Source: Pseudolabrys taiwanensis
GTDB lineage: Bacteria; Pseudomonadota; Alphaproteobacteria; Rhizobiales; Xanthobacteraceae
NCBI RefSeq assembly: GCF_003367395.1
Contig: NZ_CP031417.1
Span: forward strand, 2,728,001-2,792,000
DNA length: 64,000 nucleotides
Direction: 5' to 3'
Made by a program: the position numbers and the translations under genes. A model generated the notes under the pieces. It saw only the letters and a program-made list of their open reading frames with translations, had not been told where the DNA came from and searched no databases. How positions within the stretch are numbered: position 1 is the first letter of the stretch; every line of letters starts with the position of its first letter. Positions 51,782 through 60,420 of the stretch are shown here, one piece after another.

Positions 51782-53143
51782 TCAGGGCGAAATCTCTTCC
51801 AACAGCCGTTTCTTGGTTTCGATCGCAAACAATGCCGTGACAATTGCCGTCACCAGCGCCACCGCTCCGAAGGCAAGGAACACGGCGTTCAATCCGCCGG
51901 CGATCATGAACCCGACCGTGGTCGGACCGACCATGGAGGCAAGCCGCAGCCACGCCGTGGCGGTGCCGACCCCGAGCGCGCGGACGCGCGTCGGATAGAG
52001 TTCCGGCGTATAGAGATAAACGCCCAGATTGATCGCGTTGACGAAGAAGTACGAGATCGTGATGTAGACCAGTACCTGCTCGGGCGATGGGTTTGCGATC
52101 TGCGACAAGATGATCAGCGCGCCGGCAGCGCCGGCAAAGCAGACCGCGAACAACGGCTTCCGGCCGACGCGATCGATGATGAACGCGGCAATGGCCGCAC
52201 CGACCAGACCGAAGGCGGTCGTAATCAGGCCGTAGCGAAGCGCGACATCAAGCGGGAGTTTGAAGACGGTACGAAAAACCGTCGGCATCCAGATCGAAAG
52301 GCCATAGTTCACCAGATAGGCCGTGAACCAGATCAGCCATACGACAAGCGTGCGTCGCAGGTACACCGGCCCAAAGAGATCCGAGAGCGACGCCTTCTTT
52401 TCCGCCACACTGACGACAGGTTGGAGCGGCGGCAGCGGCTTGCCGGTCGCCTTTTCCGTCTCTCGTTCGATCTGCGCGATCGCGTCTTCGGCCTCGTTCA
52501 GACGCCCGGCGTTCGCCAGCCAGCGCGGCGACTCCGGCAGCACGCGGCGGAGGAACAACACCAAGATGGCCGGAATGGCGCCGACCAGGAACATATAATG
52601 CCATCCCAGCGTCGGAACGATCCAAAGTCCCAGCACGCTCGCCGCGACAATGCCGACCGGGAAGATCAACTCGTACAGCATAACGAAACGGCCGCGCACG
52701 TTCGTACGCGCCAGTTCGCTGATATAGACCGCCGCGATCGGCACTTCGCCGCCGAGGCCGAAACCCTGGATGACCCTGAATATGAGGAGCGACTCGTAGT
52801 TCCAGGCGAGAGCACAGACGAGGCTCATGATGGCGAAGGTCGCGATCGACCAGACCATGCCGGTCATGCGGCCATACTTCTCGGCGACCCAGCCGAAGAA
52901 CAAGGCGCCAAGCAGTTGCCCGAGGAAGCCGGAGGAGATGAGAAGACCGATCTGCGGCGGCGTCAGCTTCCACATCGGCACGATGGCCGGTAGCACCGAA
53001 GCGATCGCGAGCGCATCGAACGCATCGAAGAACGTTGCGACACCGATGATGACACGCGTCTTGACGTGCCACCAGGACACTGGAAGTCGTTCGACGCGAG
53101 CGACGATCTCCTCCGCGCTGGCGGCGTGAGCGGTAACGGACAT
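51782..53143 (-). CDS. MFS transporter (sugar porter/aromatic acid symporter-like)
   Basis: A 453-residue twelve-helix transporter. Signatures: FDAFDALAIASVLPAI in helix 1, GWVAEKYGRMTG (MFS loop 2-3), GFGLGGEVPIAAVYISEL and the PESPRWL motif of the sugar/organic acid porters. ATG 53143 follows GGGGAGGA; the TTG at 53167 is rejected. It is encoded after HyuB on the same strand and probably imports the compound that the hydantoinase-type proteins use. Confidence 0.88.
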   Translation of the reverse strand: MSVTAHAASAEEIVARVERLPVSWWHVKTRVIIGVATFFDAFDALAIASVLPAIVPMWKLTPPQIGLLISSGFLGQLLGALFFGWVAEKYGRMTGMVWSIATFAIMSLVCALAWNYESLLIFRVIQGFGLGGEVPIAAVYISELARTNVRGRFVMLYELIFPVGIVAASVLGLWIVPTLGWHYMFLVGAIPAILVLFLRRVLPESPRWLANAGRLNEAEDAIAQIERETEKATGKPLPPLQPVVSVAEKKASLSDLFGPVYLRRTLVVWLIWFTAYLVNYGLSIWMPTVFRTVFKLPLDVALRYGLITTAFGLVGAAIAAFIIDRVGRKPLFAVCFAGAAGALIILSQIANPSPEQVLVYITISYFFVNAINLGVYLYTPELYPTRVRALGVGTATAWLRLASMVGPTTVGFMIAGGLNAVFLAFGAVALVTAIVTALFAIETKKRLLEEISP

Positions 53144-53226
53144 CACTTCCTCCCCGTTGTAAGCCAAATGCCGGTGTTCCGGTCATTGATCGATGGTCGC
53201 CGACGAACTTTCGCCGGCGCCGCAGG

Positions 53227-55137
53227 TCAAGGTAAAACTTCGCTCGCCTCAAAGCCGCGTGGCACGTGCCAGCGTCCGCAGCATGAGGGCAGCAGACACC
53301 GTATGGGCAGATGGCCCGGCGGCAGCTCGTCGAGCTGTTTACGTTCGATGCGCCGGGGCGCCTCGCTCTGCGCCGCGACGCGGGCGCGATGAACGTCGAT
53401 CAGTTGCGCACGCTGACGCTTGGTCTCGGCCTCATCGATAGCGAGCGTTTCAGCATTGAGCACGACGCCATAATAATCGCGCGCGGCCGCGCGCGACACA
53501 TAGCCTTGACGCACGTCGTGCTGCACGTCCGCCGGCGGTCGTTCGAGCGGAGAACCGAAGCCTCCACCGCCCCCCGAGCGCAGGACATAGGCATCGCCGG
53601 CTTTGACCTTGGCGCGGAAGACTTTGGCATTCGGCACGTCGTCGTGGACGACACCGTCACGTCGCAGCAGCATTTCGTTGCCCGTGCCTTCGAGCCCGCC
53701 CTCCAGGCCCCACGGCAGACACACGGCGCGTTCGATACTGGTGTTGACGTTGAAATCGGACAGCGCTTGTACGACCGTTTCGACACCGAGGCCGCCGCGG
53801 TACCGCCCCGGCCCGCCCGAGTCGGCGATCAGCGACAGGCTTTCCACCATCACCGGGTACTTGGCCTCGAACTGTTCGTTGGGACTGTTATGCGTGTCGC
53901 CGTCGTTGATGCAGACCGTGGCCGAAACGCCGTCCTCGCCCCGTTTGGCGCCCCAGCCGCCGCCGAGAGGTCCGAAGCTCGTGATGAAGAGCTTGCCGGT
54001 GTCCGGGTAGAACCCGTCGAGCAGAGCGACGCAGAGGTCGGCGTGGTGGCCGGCGATAACCTGATCGGGCACGGCCTTGGACAACGCCTTGAAGATCGTA
54101 TCGACCACCGTCATTGGGAAGGTCATCCACCACCGCATCGGTGCTGGCCGCACGGCGCTGACGATGCTGCCCGGCGGTAGCACGACCTTGAGGTTGCGGA
54201 ACGAGCCGTCGTTGACCGGATAGTCCGTCGGTGACGTCACGCATTTGAACGCCACCTGCGCGCAGGCGATACCGGTCGTCGGGCCCGAGTTGTAGAAACC
54301 GCGAACCTGCTTGGCGACATCAGTCAGATCGACCGTCATCTCATCGCCGGACACAATCACCTTGACGCGGATCGGAATGCGCTTGGCGACGTCCACCGCA
54401 TCGTCGTCCATGAAGCTTTCGGCTTCATAGACGCCATCCGGAATGGCCTTCGTGCGCTCGCGCGCGGCCGCCTCCGCGTGGTTCATCAGCACCTTGATGC
54501 AGTCGAGAACATTGTCCTGACCGTAGCGATCGAGTAGCTCGATGAAGCGCCGCTCGCCGGTCTTGATCGCCGTCACCTGCGCCCGCAGATCGCCCATCGC
54601 GCGCTCCGGCAGGCGGACGTTCATGCGGATGATCTCGTGGATCTCCTGATTGACCACACCGGCGCGCGCGTACTTCACGATCGGTATCTGCAGCCCTTCG
54701 GAATAGATGTCGGTCGTGACGCCGCCCAAGGTGCCGCCGACGTCGGGCCAATGAGCCATGCAGCAGGAGAAGCCGACCAGCTTGCCTTCATGGAAAACCG
54801 GCACCGTGAACGTGAAGTGGTTGAGATGGCTGCCGGTCGTATAGGCGTCGTTGGTCAGCAGAATGTCGCCCGGCTCGAAGCCATCGGGCCCGAAATGGCG
54901 GATCTTGGCTTTGACCGTCTCCGACATGCCACGTATGAACATCGGCAAGCCAAGGCCGATCGACACCGTATCGCCGTCCTTGGTGAAGAGCCCAACCGTG
55001 AAGTCGAGCGCCTCATAGATGATCATGTTGTAGGCGGTGCGCATGAGGTTGACCTTCATCTCCTCGGTCACCGCCATCACGCCGTTGCGCACGATCTCGA
55101 CGAGAACGGGATCGGCAGAGAGCTTGCGGTTGCTCAT
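53227..55137 (-). CDS. Hydantoinase B/oxoprolinase family protein
   Basis: A 636-residue HyuB/5-oxoprolinase C-terminal type protein with the usual core: LTNDAYTTGSHLNHFTF, GFYNSGPTTGIACAQVAFKC and SGGGGGFGSPLERP. The last 45 residues past the family core are unusual and rich in Pro, Arg and Cys. The frame stays open far upstream inside hyuA, but ATG 55137 with an ATGA overlap is the natural start. Together with HyuA it forms an ATP-dependent cyclic amide or ketone carboxylase/hydrolase complex; the substrate is unknown. Confidence 0.9.
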   Translation of the reverse strand: MSNRKLSADPVLVEIVRNGVMAVTEEMKVNLMRTAYNMIIYEALDFTVGLFTKDGDTVSIGLGLPMFIRGMSETVKAKIRHFGPDGFEPGDILLTNDAYTTGSHLNHFTFTVPVFHEGKLVGFSCCMAHWPDVGGTLGGVTTDIYSEGLQIPIVKYARAGVVNQEIHEIIRMNVRLPERAMGDLRAQVTAIKTGERRFIELLDRYGQDNVLDCIKVLMNHAEAAARERTKAIPDGVYEAESFMDDDAVDVAKRIPIRVKVIVSGDEMTVDLTDVAKQVRGFYNSGPTTGIACAQVAFKCVTSPTDYPVNDGSFRNLKVVLPPGSIVSAVRPAPMRWWMTFPMTVVDTIFKALSKAVPDQVIAGHHADLCVALLDGFYPDTGKLFITSFGPLGGGWGAKRGEDGVSATVCINDGDTHNSPNEQFEAKYPVMVESLSLIADSGGPGRYRGGLGVETVVQALSDFNVNTSIERAVCLPWGLEGGLEGTGNEMLLRRDGVVHDDVPNAKVFRAKVKAGDAYVLRSGGGGGFGSPLERPPADVQHDVRQGYVSRAAARDYYGVVLNAETLAIDEAETKRQRAQLIDVHRARVAAQSEAPRRIERKQLDELPPGHLPIRCLLPSCCGRWHVPRGFEASEVLP

Positions 55138-57230
55138 GCGCGCGCTCCTGAAATGGTAATATTGAGATTGCCGAGCGCGTCGACTTCGACACTGTCGCCG
55201 GGCAGCACGACCGTCGTCGAGGCATGCTCCTCGATCAGCGCAGGGCCTTGAATACGATTGCCGGCAAGCAACGCCGCACGCGCAAACGTCGGCGTGTCGA
55301 CGAAACCGGCCTCCTGAAAGAAGGCCCTGCGCGTTCCGGTTTCGGCCTCCTTCGGCGGAGTCGCATCGCCAGCCGCGATGCGCTCCAGGCCCGGCTTCTC
55401 GACAATGCCGGTGATCGTGGTGCGCAGGCTCGCAATTTCGGCCGGCTCGTCCGGCGCGGAGGTCCCATAGCGTTGCGCGTGCACGGCGTCGAACAGATCC
55501 TTGATGGCCTTGCGGTCGCCCTTGCGGAAGTGGTCCTCCGGAATGTCCACAGTGACCGAGTGCTCCTGGCCGACATAACGCATGTCGAGCGCGCGCTGGA
55601 CCGTCACCTCCCGTGGCGAAATCGCGGACGCCGCGATTGCCTTGCGTCCCTCCTCCTCCAATTCGCCGAACACCGTTTCGAACGCCGCGAAATCGACTTC
55701 CTCGAGCGTCAGGAACCAGGTTCGAACGAAGTCGTAGCGCAGATCCGAGAAAAGCATGCCAAAGGCGGAGAAGTGGCCGGGCGCGCGTGGGATGATGACA
55801 CGGCGGATGCCGATTTCCCGCGCCACGGCCGTGGCGTGCAGCGGCCCGGCCCCGCCATAGGCGACCAACGCAAAGCTGCCGGCATCGAGCCCGCGCTCCG
55901 TCGTCACGCCTTTCACGGCGTAAGACATCTTGGTTGCGGCGATGCGGAGAATGCCATTGGCGGCGTCGGTCGGGCTGAGACCGAGGGGCTTCGCCACGCG
56001 CTCGTCCATCGCACGCTCCGCCGCGGCAACGTCGAGCTTCATCTCGCCACCGAGAAAGCGGTCGGCGCCGAGGCGGCCGAGCAGAAGATTGGCATCGGTG
56101 ATGGTCGGCTCCGTGCCGCCACGGCCGTAGCAAGCAGGTCCCGGCTCCGCGCCGGCGCTTCGTGGCCCGACATGCAATGCGCCGCCATGCTCCACACGCG
56201 CGATCGAACCACCGCCGGTGCCCACTTCGAAGATATCGATGGTCGGCACCTGAATCGGCAATGCGCGATCGTAACTGCCGATCAGCGCGTGGCCGGTCGT
56301 CAGCGCGCGGCCGTTGAGGATGACGCCGGCTTTCGCCGTGGTGCCGCCCATGTCGAAAGCAATGGCATTATCCATGCCGAGGGCGTGACACAGCGCCTGC
56401 GTCCCGATGACGCCCGAAGCCGGCCCCGATTCCAGGATGCGGATGCACTCGTCCCGCGCCTTGTCGAGCTCGAATAGGCCGCCGGTCGACTGGACGACCA
56501 GGAACGTGCCCTTGAAACCCTCGCCTTTGATGCGCTCGCCGATTTCCGTCAAGTAGCGCTGCACCCGCGGCCCAACGAAGGCGTTGGCGACGATGGTCGA
56601 ACAGCGTTCGAACTCGCGATACTCTTGGGAAAGCTCGTGCGACGCCGTTACGAAGACCTCGGGCAATAGCTTCTGCAGGATTTCCTTCGCGCGCAATTCA
56701 TGCGCCGGATTGCGGTAGCAATGCAGGAACAGGATCGCGACCGCTTCGATCTTCTCGCGCTTGAGCACATCGGCAAGCGCGTGCAGCTCACCCTCGTCCA
56801 ACGGCTTGCGGACGCGGCCATCCGCGAAGAGGCGCTCGGTCACCTCATAGCAATGCTCGCGTGGCACCAGCGGCACATGCTTCTGGAAAAACAGATTATA
56901 CGCGTCGGGCCGATTGATGCGGCCGATCTCGTAGACGTCGCGGAAGCCGCGCGTCGTTACCAACGCCGTCTTGGCGCCGGTCCGCTCCAACATCGTGTTG
57001 ATCGCAACGGTGGAACCGTGAAGAAACAGGCCCGCTTCCGAAAACTTCGTGCCGGCTTTGGTGACGCCGGCTTCGATGCCTTCGACCATCGCCCGCGGCG
57101 TCGACAGGCTCTTGCCAAGAAGAAGACGCTTATTGGTCTGATCGAACGCCGCAACGTCCGTAAAAGTACCGCCGATGTCGGCCGCAAGGCGCAAACTGGC
57201 GAGATCGGATCCTGACGAATGACTCGGCAT
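55134..57230 (-). CDS. Hydantoinase A/oxoprolinase family protein
   Basis: A 698-residue ASKHA-type ATPase subunit. The phosphate motif DIGGTFTD is at residues 18-25; HGSTVAINTMLER and the VQSTGGLFE and FDMGGTTAKAG segments complete the ATP site. It partners the HyuB protein, whose start overlaps its stop. Family members are ATP-dependent hydantoinases, 5-oxoprolinases or acetone/acetophenone carboxylases, so both cyclic amide and ketone substrates are possible. It is divergent from an IclR gene with 137 bp between. Confidence 0.9.
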   Translation of the reverse strand: MPSHSSGSDLASLRLAADIGGTFTDVAAFDQTNKRLLLGKSLSTPRAMVEGIEAGVTKAGTKFSEAGLFLHGSTVAINTMLERTGAKTALVTTRGFRDVYEIGRINRPDAYNLFFQKHVPLVPREHCYEVTERLFADGRVRKPLDEGELHALADVLKREKIEAVAILFLHCYRNPAHELRAKEILQKLLPEVFVTASHELSQEYREFERCSTIVANAFVGPRVQRYLTEIGERIKGEGFKGTFLVVQSTGGLFELDKARDECIRILESGPASGVIGTQALCHALGMDNAIAFDMGGTTAKAGVILNGRALTTGHALIGSYDRALPIQVPTIDIFEVGTGGGSIARVEHGGALHVGPRSAGAEPGPACYGRGGTEPTITDANLLLGRLGADRFLGGEMKLDVAAAERAMDERVAKPLGLSPTDAANGILRIAATKMSYAVKGVTTERGLDAGSFALVAYGGAGPLHATAVAREIGIRRVIIPRAPGHFSAFGMLFSDLRYDFVRTWFLTLEEVDFAAFETVFGELEEEGRKAIAASAISPREVTVQRALDMRYVGQEHSVTVDIPEDHFRKGDRKAIKDLFDAVHAQRYGTSAPDEPAEIASLRTTITGIVEKPGLERIAAGDATPPKEAETGTRRAFFQEAGFVDTPTFARAALLAGNRIQGPALIEEHASTTVVLPGDSVEVDALGNLNITISGARA

Positions 57231-57328
57231 CGACCGAAGCGCTCCCCGATATTTCCTCGTGCCGGACGTTGCCGGCGCTGTCTTTTGATGGTGCGCGTTG
57301 ATTGTCGTACCATCTGCTCTCGTTCCTC

Positions 57329-57350
57329 ATTGGCAAATTCTTTGTCCAAT
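57329..57350. promoter_or_regulatory. Candidate IclR operator
   Basis: Near-palindrome ATTGG-CAAA-TTC-TTTG-T-CCAAT in an AT-rich patch just upstream of the IclR start and within the hyuA promoter region. One inserted base breaks symmetry. Position and shape fit IclR-type autoregulation plus control of the divergent hyu operon. Confidence 0.4.
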
Positions 57351-57367
57351 AGCAAATGGAGTCTTGG

Positions 57368-58129
57368 ATGGCCGAGCAGCGTAAGGGGATTCAGTCGGTC
57401 GAGCACGGCGTCAAGCTATTGGAAACGCTAGTGGATTCGCGAAAGGCCCTGCCCTTGAAAATGCTCGCCGCCGCCGCCGGCATGTCGGCCAGCATGGCGC
57501 ATCGCTATCTGACGAGCTTCATTCGGGCGGGACTCATCGAGCAGGACCCGGTCAGCGGCCATTATGACTTAGGGGGACTCGCGCTCAGGCTCGGCCTTGC
57601 CGCCCTGAATCGCACCGACTTGATGCAACTCGCGGACAACGAATGCCGACAGTTGGTCGAGCGGGTCGACATCGACGGCCACATCACGGTGTGGGGCACC
57701 TACGGCGTCACCACCGTGCGCTACTACAATCGTCACGCGCCCATTCTGTCGAACTTCCGGCTCGGAGACGTCCTGCCGCTGTGGGATTCAGCGGCCGGGC
57801 GCATATTCCTGACGCACCTCAACGAACGAATGACGCGCCCCATCCTCAAGGCCGAGATCGCCAAGTCCGAGGACAAGGCGCCATCGACCGCGGACGTCGA
57901 GGCCATCAGAAAATTCGTTCGTACCGAAGGCTACGCGTCGATCGACGGACAAGTCTTTCACAGCATTCGCGCCATTGCCGTGCCGGTGTTCGACGCACAA
58001 GGGCAACTGCAGGCCGCGATCTCGCTTGTCAGCAATCAGGCCTCTCTGGTGCAATTCCCGAATCCGGTGCTGGACGATCTGAAATCGACCGCGAACCGCG
58101 TTTCACAGCGGCTCGGTTGGGCGGCTTGA
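57368..58129 (+). CDS. IclR-family transcriptional regulator
   Basis: A 253-residue regulator with a winged helix-turn-helix (KGIQSVEHGVKLLETLVDSR, then MLAAAAGMSASMAHRYL) and the IclR effector domain including DSAAGRIFL and FHSIRAIAVPVFD. ATG 57368 follows GGAG at 57358-57361; ATG 57356 lacks a site. It is divergent from the HyuA-HyuB-MFS-FAH operon, which it most likely controls. Confidence 0.92.
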   Translation: MAEQRKGIQSVEHGVKLLETLVDSRKALPLKMLAAAAGMSASMAHRYLTSFIRAGLIEQDPVSGHYDLGGLALRLGLAALNRTDLMQLADNECRQLVERVDIDGHITVWGTYGVTTVRYYNRHAPILSNFRLGDVLPLWDSAAGRIFLTHLNERMTRPILKAEIAKSEDKAPSTADVEAIRKFVRTEGYASIDGQVFHSIRAIAVPVFDAQGQLQAAISLVSNQASLVQFPNPVLDDLKSTANRVSQRLGWAA

Positions 58130-58328
58130 GCTGCGTCATATGTCGTGTGCGCGCGGCATCGACTTCACCCGAGCGCAGAACCATCTGCCGAGCTAAGCGC
58201 GGTAGCGGTTGCGATGAGCCGGGCCGCGTAGGCTCTTAGCATTTGACAGGCCGGCGTAGGGTGGGGCCGCTTGGTAGGCGCTTCGATTCAGGCCCGCTAA
58301 TGGGTAACCTGCCTTCGCGTTGCGTTGT

Positions 58329-58362
58329 CTCAGGTTGTTTTGGAGCGATAAAACGCCCTGAG
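58329..58362. terminator. Two-tier hairpin between convergent genes
   Basis: CTCAGG-TT-GTTTT loops back on AAAAC-GC-CCTGAG, with loop GGAGCGAT. It lies in the 256 bp gap 58130-58385 between the convergent IclR and FAH genes and may act as a bidirectional terminator. The rest of this gap shows no gene; an imperfect inverted repeat TAATGGGTA/TACCCACTA flanks the hairpin. Confidence 0.5.
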
Positions 58363-58385
58363 CGACTACCCACTAATACCTTGGA

Positions 58386-59249
58386 CTATTCCGCGACCAC
58401 GCGATTTTCGATGTGGCCGATACCGTCGATCTCGACCCGCATCACGTCGCCCGCCTGCACGAAACGTGGCGGATTCAACGCGACTCCGACGCCGCCCGGA
58501 GTTCCGGTCGCCAGAATGTCGCCAGGCTTCAAGGTCATCACCGTCGAGAGATAGGCGATCTGTTCGTAGATATTATGGATCATATCACCGGTGTTGCCGT
58601 GCTGGCGCTCCTCACCATTGACGTACATGCGCAGATCGAGCGCGTGCGGATCCTCGATCTCGTCGTCCAGCACCAGCCAAGGGCCGATGGGTCCGTGCGT
58701 GTCGAATGACTTGCCTAGCGTATGCGTTGGTGTCCTGAGCTGCCAATCCCGCGCCGAGACATCGTTCGCGACCATGTAGCCGCCAATCGCCGAGCGTGCA
58801 TCCTCGACGGAAACGTGCCGGCATCTCCGACCGATGACGACTGCAAGTTCGGCTTCATAATCCAGCTTCTCCGAGACCTTCGGCTTGACGACGTCGTCGA
58901 ACGGGCCGGTGATGCACGATACCTGTTTGTTAAACCACACTTGAAAGGGTGGGGTTGCGACCCCGGCTTTGGCCGCCTCGGCGGCGTGGTCGCGATAGTT
59001 CATGCCGATACCGAGATATTTCTCGGGATGCGGAACCGGCGGCAGCAGGCGCACATCCGCAAGCGAGATAGCGGCGGCGGCTTTGTCCTCCACACGATGA
59101 AAGGCCTCGAGCGCTGCGTCGCCGGCGGCGAGAAACTCGGTCACCGTGCCCGGCAACCGCGGCGCTACCGACGCGAGATCGACCACGTGGTCGCCGAACA
59201 GCTTGCCGAGGCCGGCGCGGCCATCATGCGAAAAATGGACTAGCGGCAT
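58386..59249 (-). CDS. Fumarylacetoacetate hydrolase (FAH) family protein
   Basis: A 287-residue FAH-fold enzyme with DYEAELAVVIGRR, NDVSARDWQLRT and ILATGTPGGVGVALNP. ATG 59249 is preferred, since the longer frame adds 29 unlikely residues. It is the last gene of a minus-strand trio with a SnoaL-like protein and an extradiol-type VOC protein. In meta-cleavage pathways, FAH-family hydratases, decarboxylases or hydrolases process the ring-cleavage product, which fits here. Confidence 0.88.
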   Translation of the reverse strand: MPLVHFSHDGRAGLGKLFGDHVVDLASVAPRLPGTVTEFLAAGDAALEAFHRVEDKAAAAISLADVRLLPPVPHPEKYLGIGMNYRDHAAEAAKAGVATPPFQVWFNKQVSCITGPFDDVVKPKVSEKLDYEAELAVVIGRRCRHVSVEDARSAIGGYMVANDVSARDWQLRTPTHTLGKSFDTHGPIGPWLVLDDEIEDPHALDLRMYVNGEERQHGNTGDMIHNIYEQIAYLSTVMTLKPGDILATGTPGGVGVALNPPRFVQAGDVMRVEIDGIGHIENRVVAE

Positions 59250-59269
59250 CACGCATTCTCCATGTTGGC

Positions 59270-59656
59270 TCAGGCGACGCTCAGGAAGGCGTTGTGGCAG
59301 GTGCTCTGCTTCCAGCCAGCACCGCTGCGCACCCATGTCTGAGTCGCGATCGCCTTGATCTGATTCAGCTTGTCGACACCGCGCACCGATACGGTCTGCT
59401 CCAGCGGGCCGACCACCACCGCGACGTCCGCATAGACCCGTACGTTCAGGTCGCCGCGCTCGACGCGATGAAAGACGTATTTCGTCTCGACACCTTTCAG
59501 ATAGCCGTCCTTGTCGTCCATCACGCCGTTGCCATGGACGTGGACCAGGTCGTCGGCCATCAATTCTCGCAGGGCCGCGACGTTGCCTGAGGTCAGGGCG
59601 GCGCAGCGGCGCTTCTCGAGCGCAAGAATTTCATCACGTGTCGTTGCAACGCTCAT
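59270..59656 (-). CDS. SnoaL/DUF4440-like (NTF2-fold) protein
   Basis: A 128-residue NTF2-fold protein: LEKRRCAALTSGNVAALREL, then MADDLVHVHGNG, and the final strand IATQTWVRSGAGWKQ. Such proteins act as small isomerases, hydratases or polyketide-cyclase-like enzymes, or have no known activity. It sits between the FAH and VOC genes, 20 bases before the FAH gene, and so probably acts in the same ring-cleavage pathway. Confidence 0.82.
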   Translation of the reverse strand: MSVATTRDEILALEKRRCAALTSGNVAALRELMADDLVHVHGNGVMDDKDGYLKGVETKYVFHRVERGDLNVRVYADVAVVVGPLEQTVSVRGVDKLNQIKAIATQTWVRSGAGWKQSTCHNAFLSVA

Positions 59657-59712
59657 CGCTGCGAACTCCTCTCGCGGACATTCTTAGCTGATCAAAGGAC
59701 GCGACGCTGCGT

Positions 59713-60294
59713 TTAGGGCGCGGGCAGCCCGATGTCCGGCAGCTTGCCGGATGCCGGCAGGTATTCGCCGCCACGCATCGCCTTGTGCAGGGTGTCGAAA
59801 TCGGCGCCGCCCTTGAAGGCGTCGAACACCTTCGCCGGATCGAAGAAGGTGCCGATCGGATTGTGCGCGAAGTCCGGCGAGGTGCGCATCCATTCGGAGG
59901 AGCGCTTCCAGTCGGAGAAGCAGTCGCACTGCAATTCGACGAAATTGCCTTCCGGATCGCGGTAATAGAGCGAAATCGTCAGACCGTGATCGAGGGAGAA
60001 GGCCGGTTCGACGCCTTCCTTTCGCATCCGGTCAAAGGAATTCATCAGATCGGCAAAGCTGTCGTACTCGAAGGCGCAATGGTGCATGCCGTTGTGAAAG
60101 GTCTTATGCGGATCGTCCTGCAGACCAGGCACGGCCAGGAAGGCGATGCGATGGTTGGCCTCGTCGTTGGAGGTCCACGCCGCCGTGTCGTCCTTGAAGT
60201 TGACCTGAGCGCCGGTCACCAGCGCGTACCAGGCGATCATCTCGTTCAACCGCGTGGTCTTCAGCGTCACATGGTGGAGCTTGGGCTTGATCAT
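59713..60294 (-). CDS. One-domain VOC-family extradiol dioxygenase-like protein
   Basis: A 193-residue vicinal oxygen chelate protein. Iron ligands expected at H8 (LHHVTLK), H72 (GMHHCAFEYDS) and E120 (NFVELQCD) are all present. Size and order resemble small one-domain extradiol dioxygenases of BphC3 type rather than glyoxalase I. It would cleave a catechol ring. It is divergent from the LysR gene with 126 bp between and is first gene of the VOC-SnoaL-FAH minus-strand set. Confidence 0.82.
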   Translation of the reverse strand: MIKPKLHHVTLKTTRLNEMIAWYALVTGAQVNFKDDTAAWTSNDEANHRIAFLAVPGLQDDPHKTFHNGMHHCAFEYDSFADLMNSFDRMRKEGVEPAFSLDHGLTISLYYRDPEGNFVELQCDCFSDWKRSSEWMRTSPDFAHNPIGTFFDPAKVFDAFKGGADFDTLHKAMRGGEYLPASGKLPDIGLPAP

Positions 60295-60378
60295 TTGCTC
60301 TCCCCTTATGTCTTTGTCTTTTCTGCTTTTCCAATAGCGCCACCGCTGATACCGTAAAGATGGCGAAACAGCGATCGT

Positions 60379-60395
60379 GATAGCTACGTGCTATC
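60379..60395. promoter_or_regulatory. LysR-type binding box in the VOC/LysR divergent promoter
   Basis: GATAGC-TACGT-GCTATC has perfect six-base arms and the T-N11-A core (T at 60381, A at 60393). It lies 25 bases before the LysR ATG, between the two genes, and is likely to control both. Confidence 0.65.
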
Positions 60396-60420
60396 GCAGG
60401 ACGGCAGCGGGGGGCCGACG

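Noticed and set aside
51512..52993. A 493-codon plus-strand frame over the MFS gene
   Set aside because: It is antisense to a transporter with clear helices and motifs and is highly charged throughout.
53227..56133. A single 968-codon minus-strand protein covering hyuB and part of hyuA
   Set aside because: Its upstream third is out of frame with hyuA and has no family features; hyuB starts naturally at 55137 with an ATGA overlap.
58130..58385. A tRNA or small RNA gene in the gap after the IclR gene
   Set aside because: No acceptor, anticodon or T-arm consensus was found; only a hairpin and an imperfect inverted repeat.
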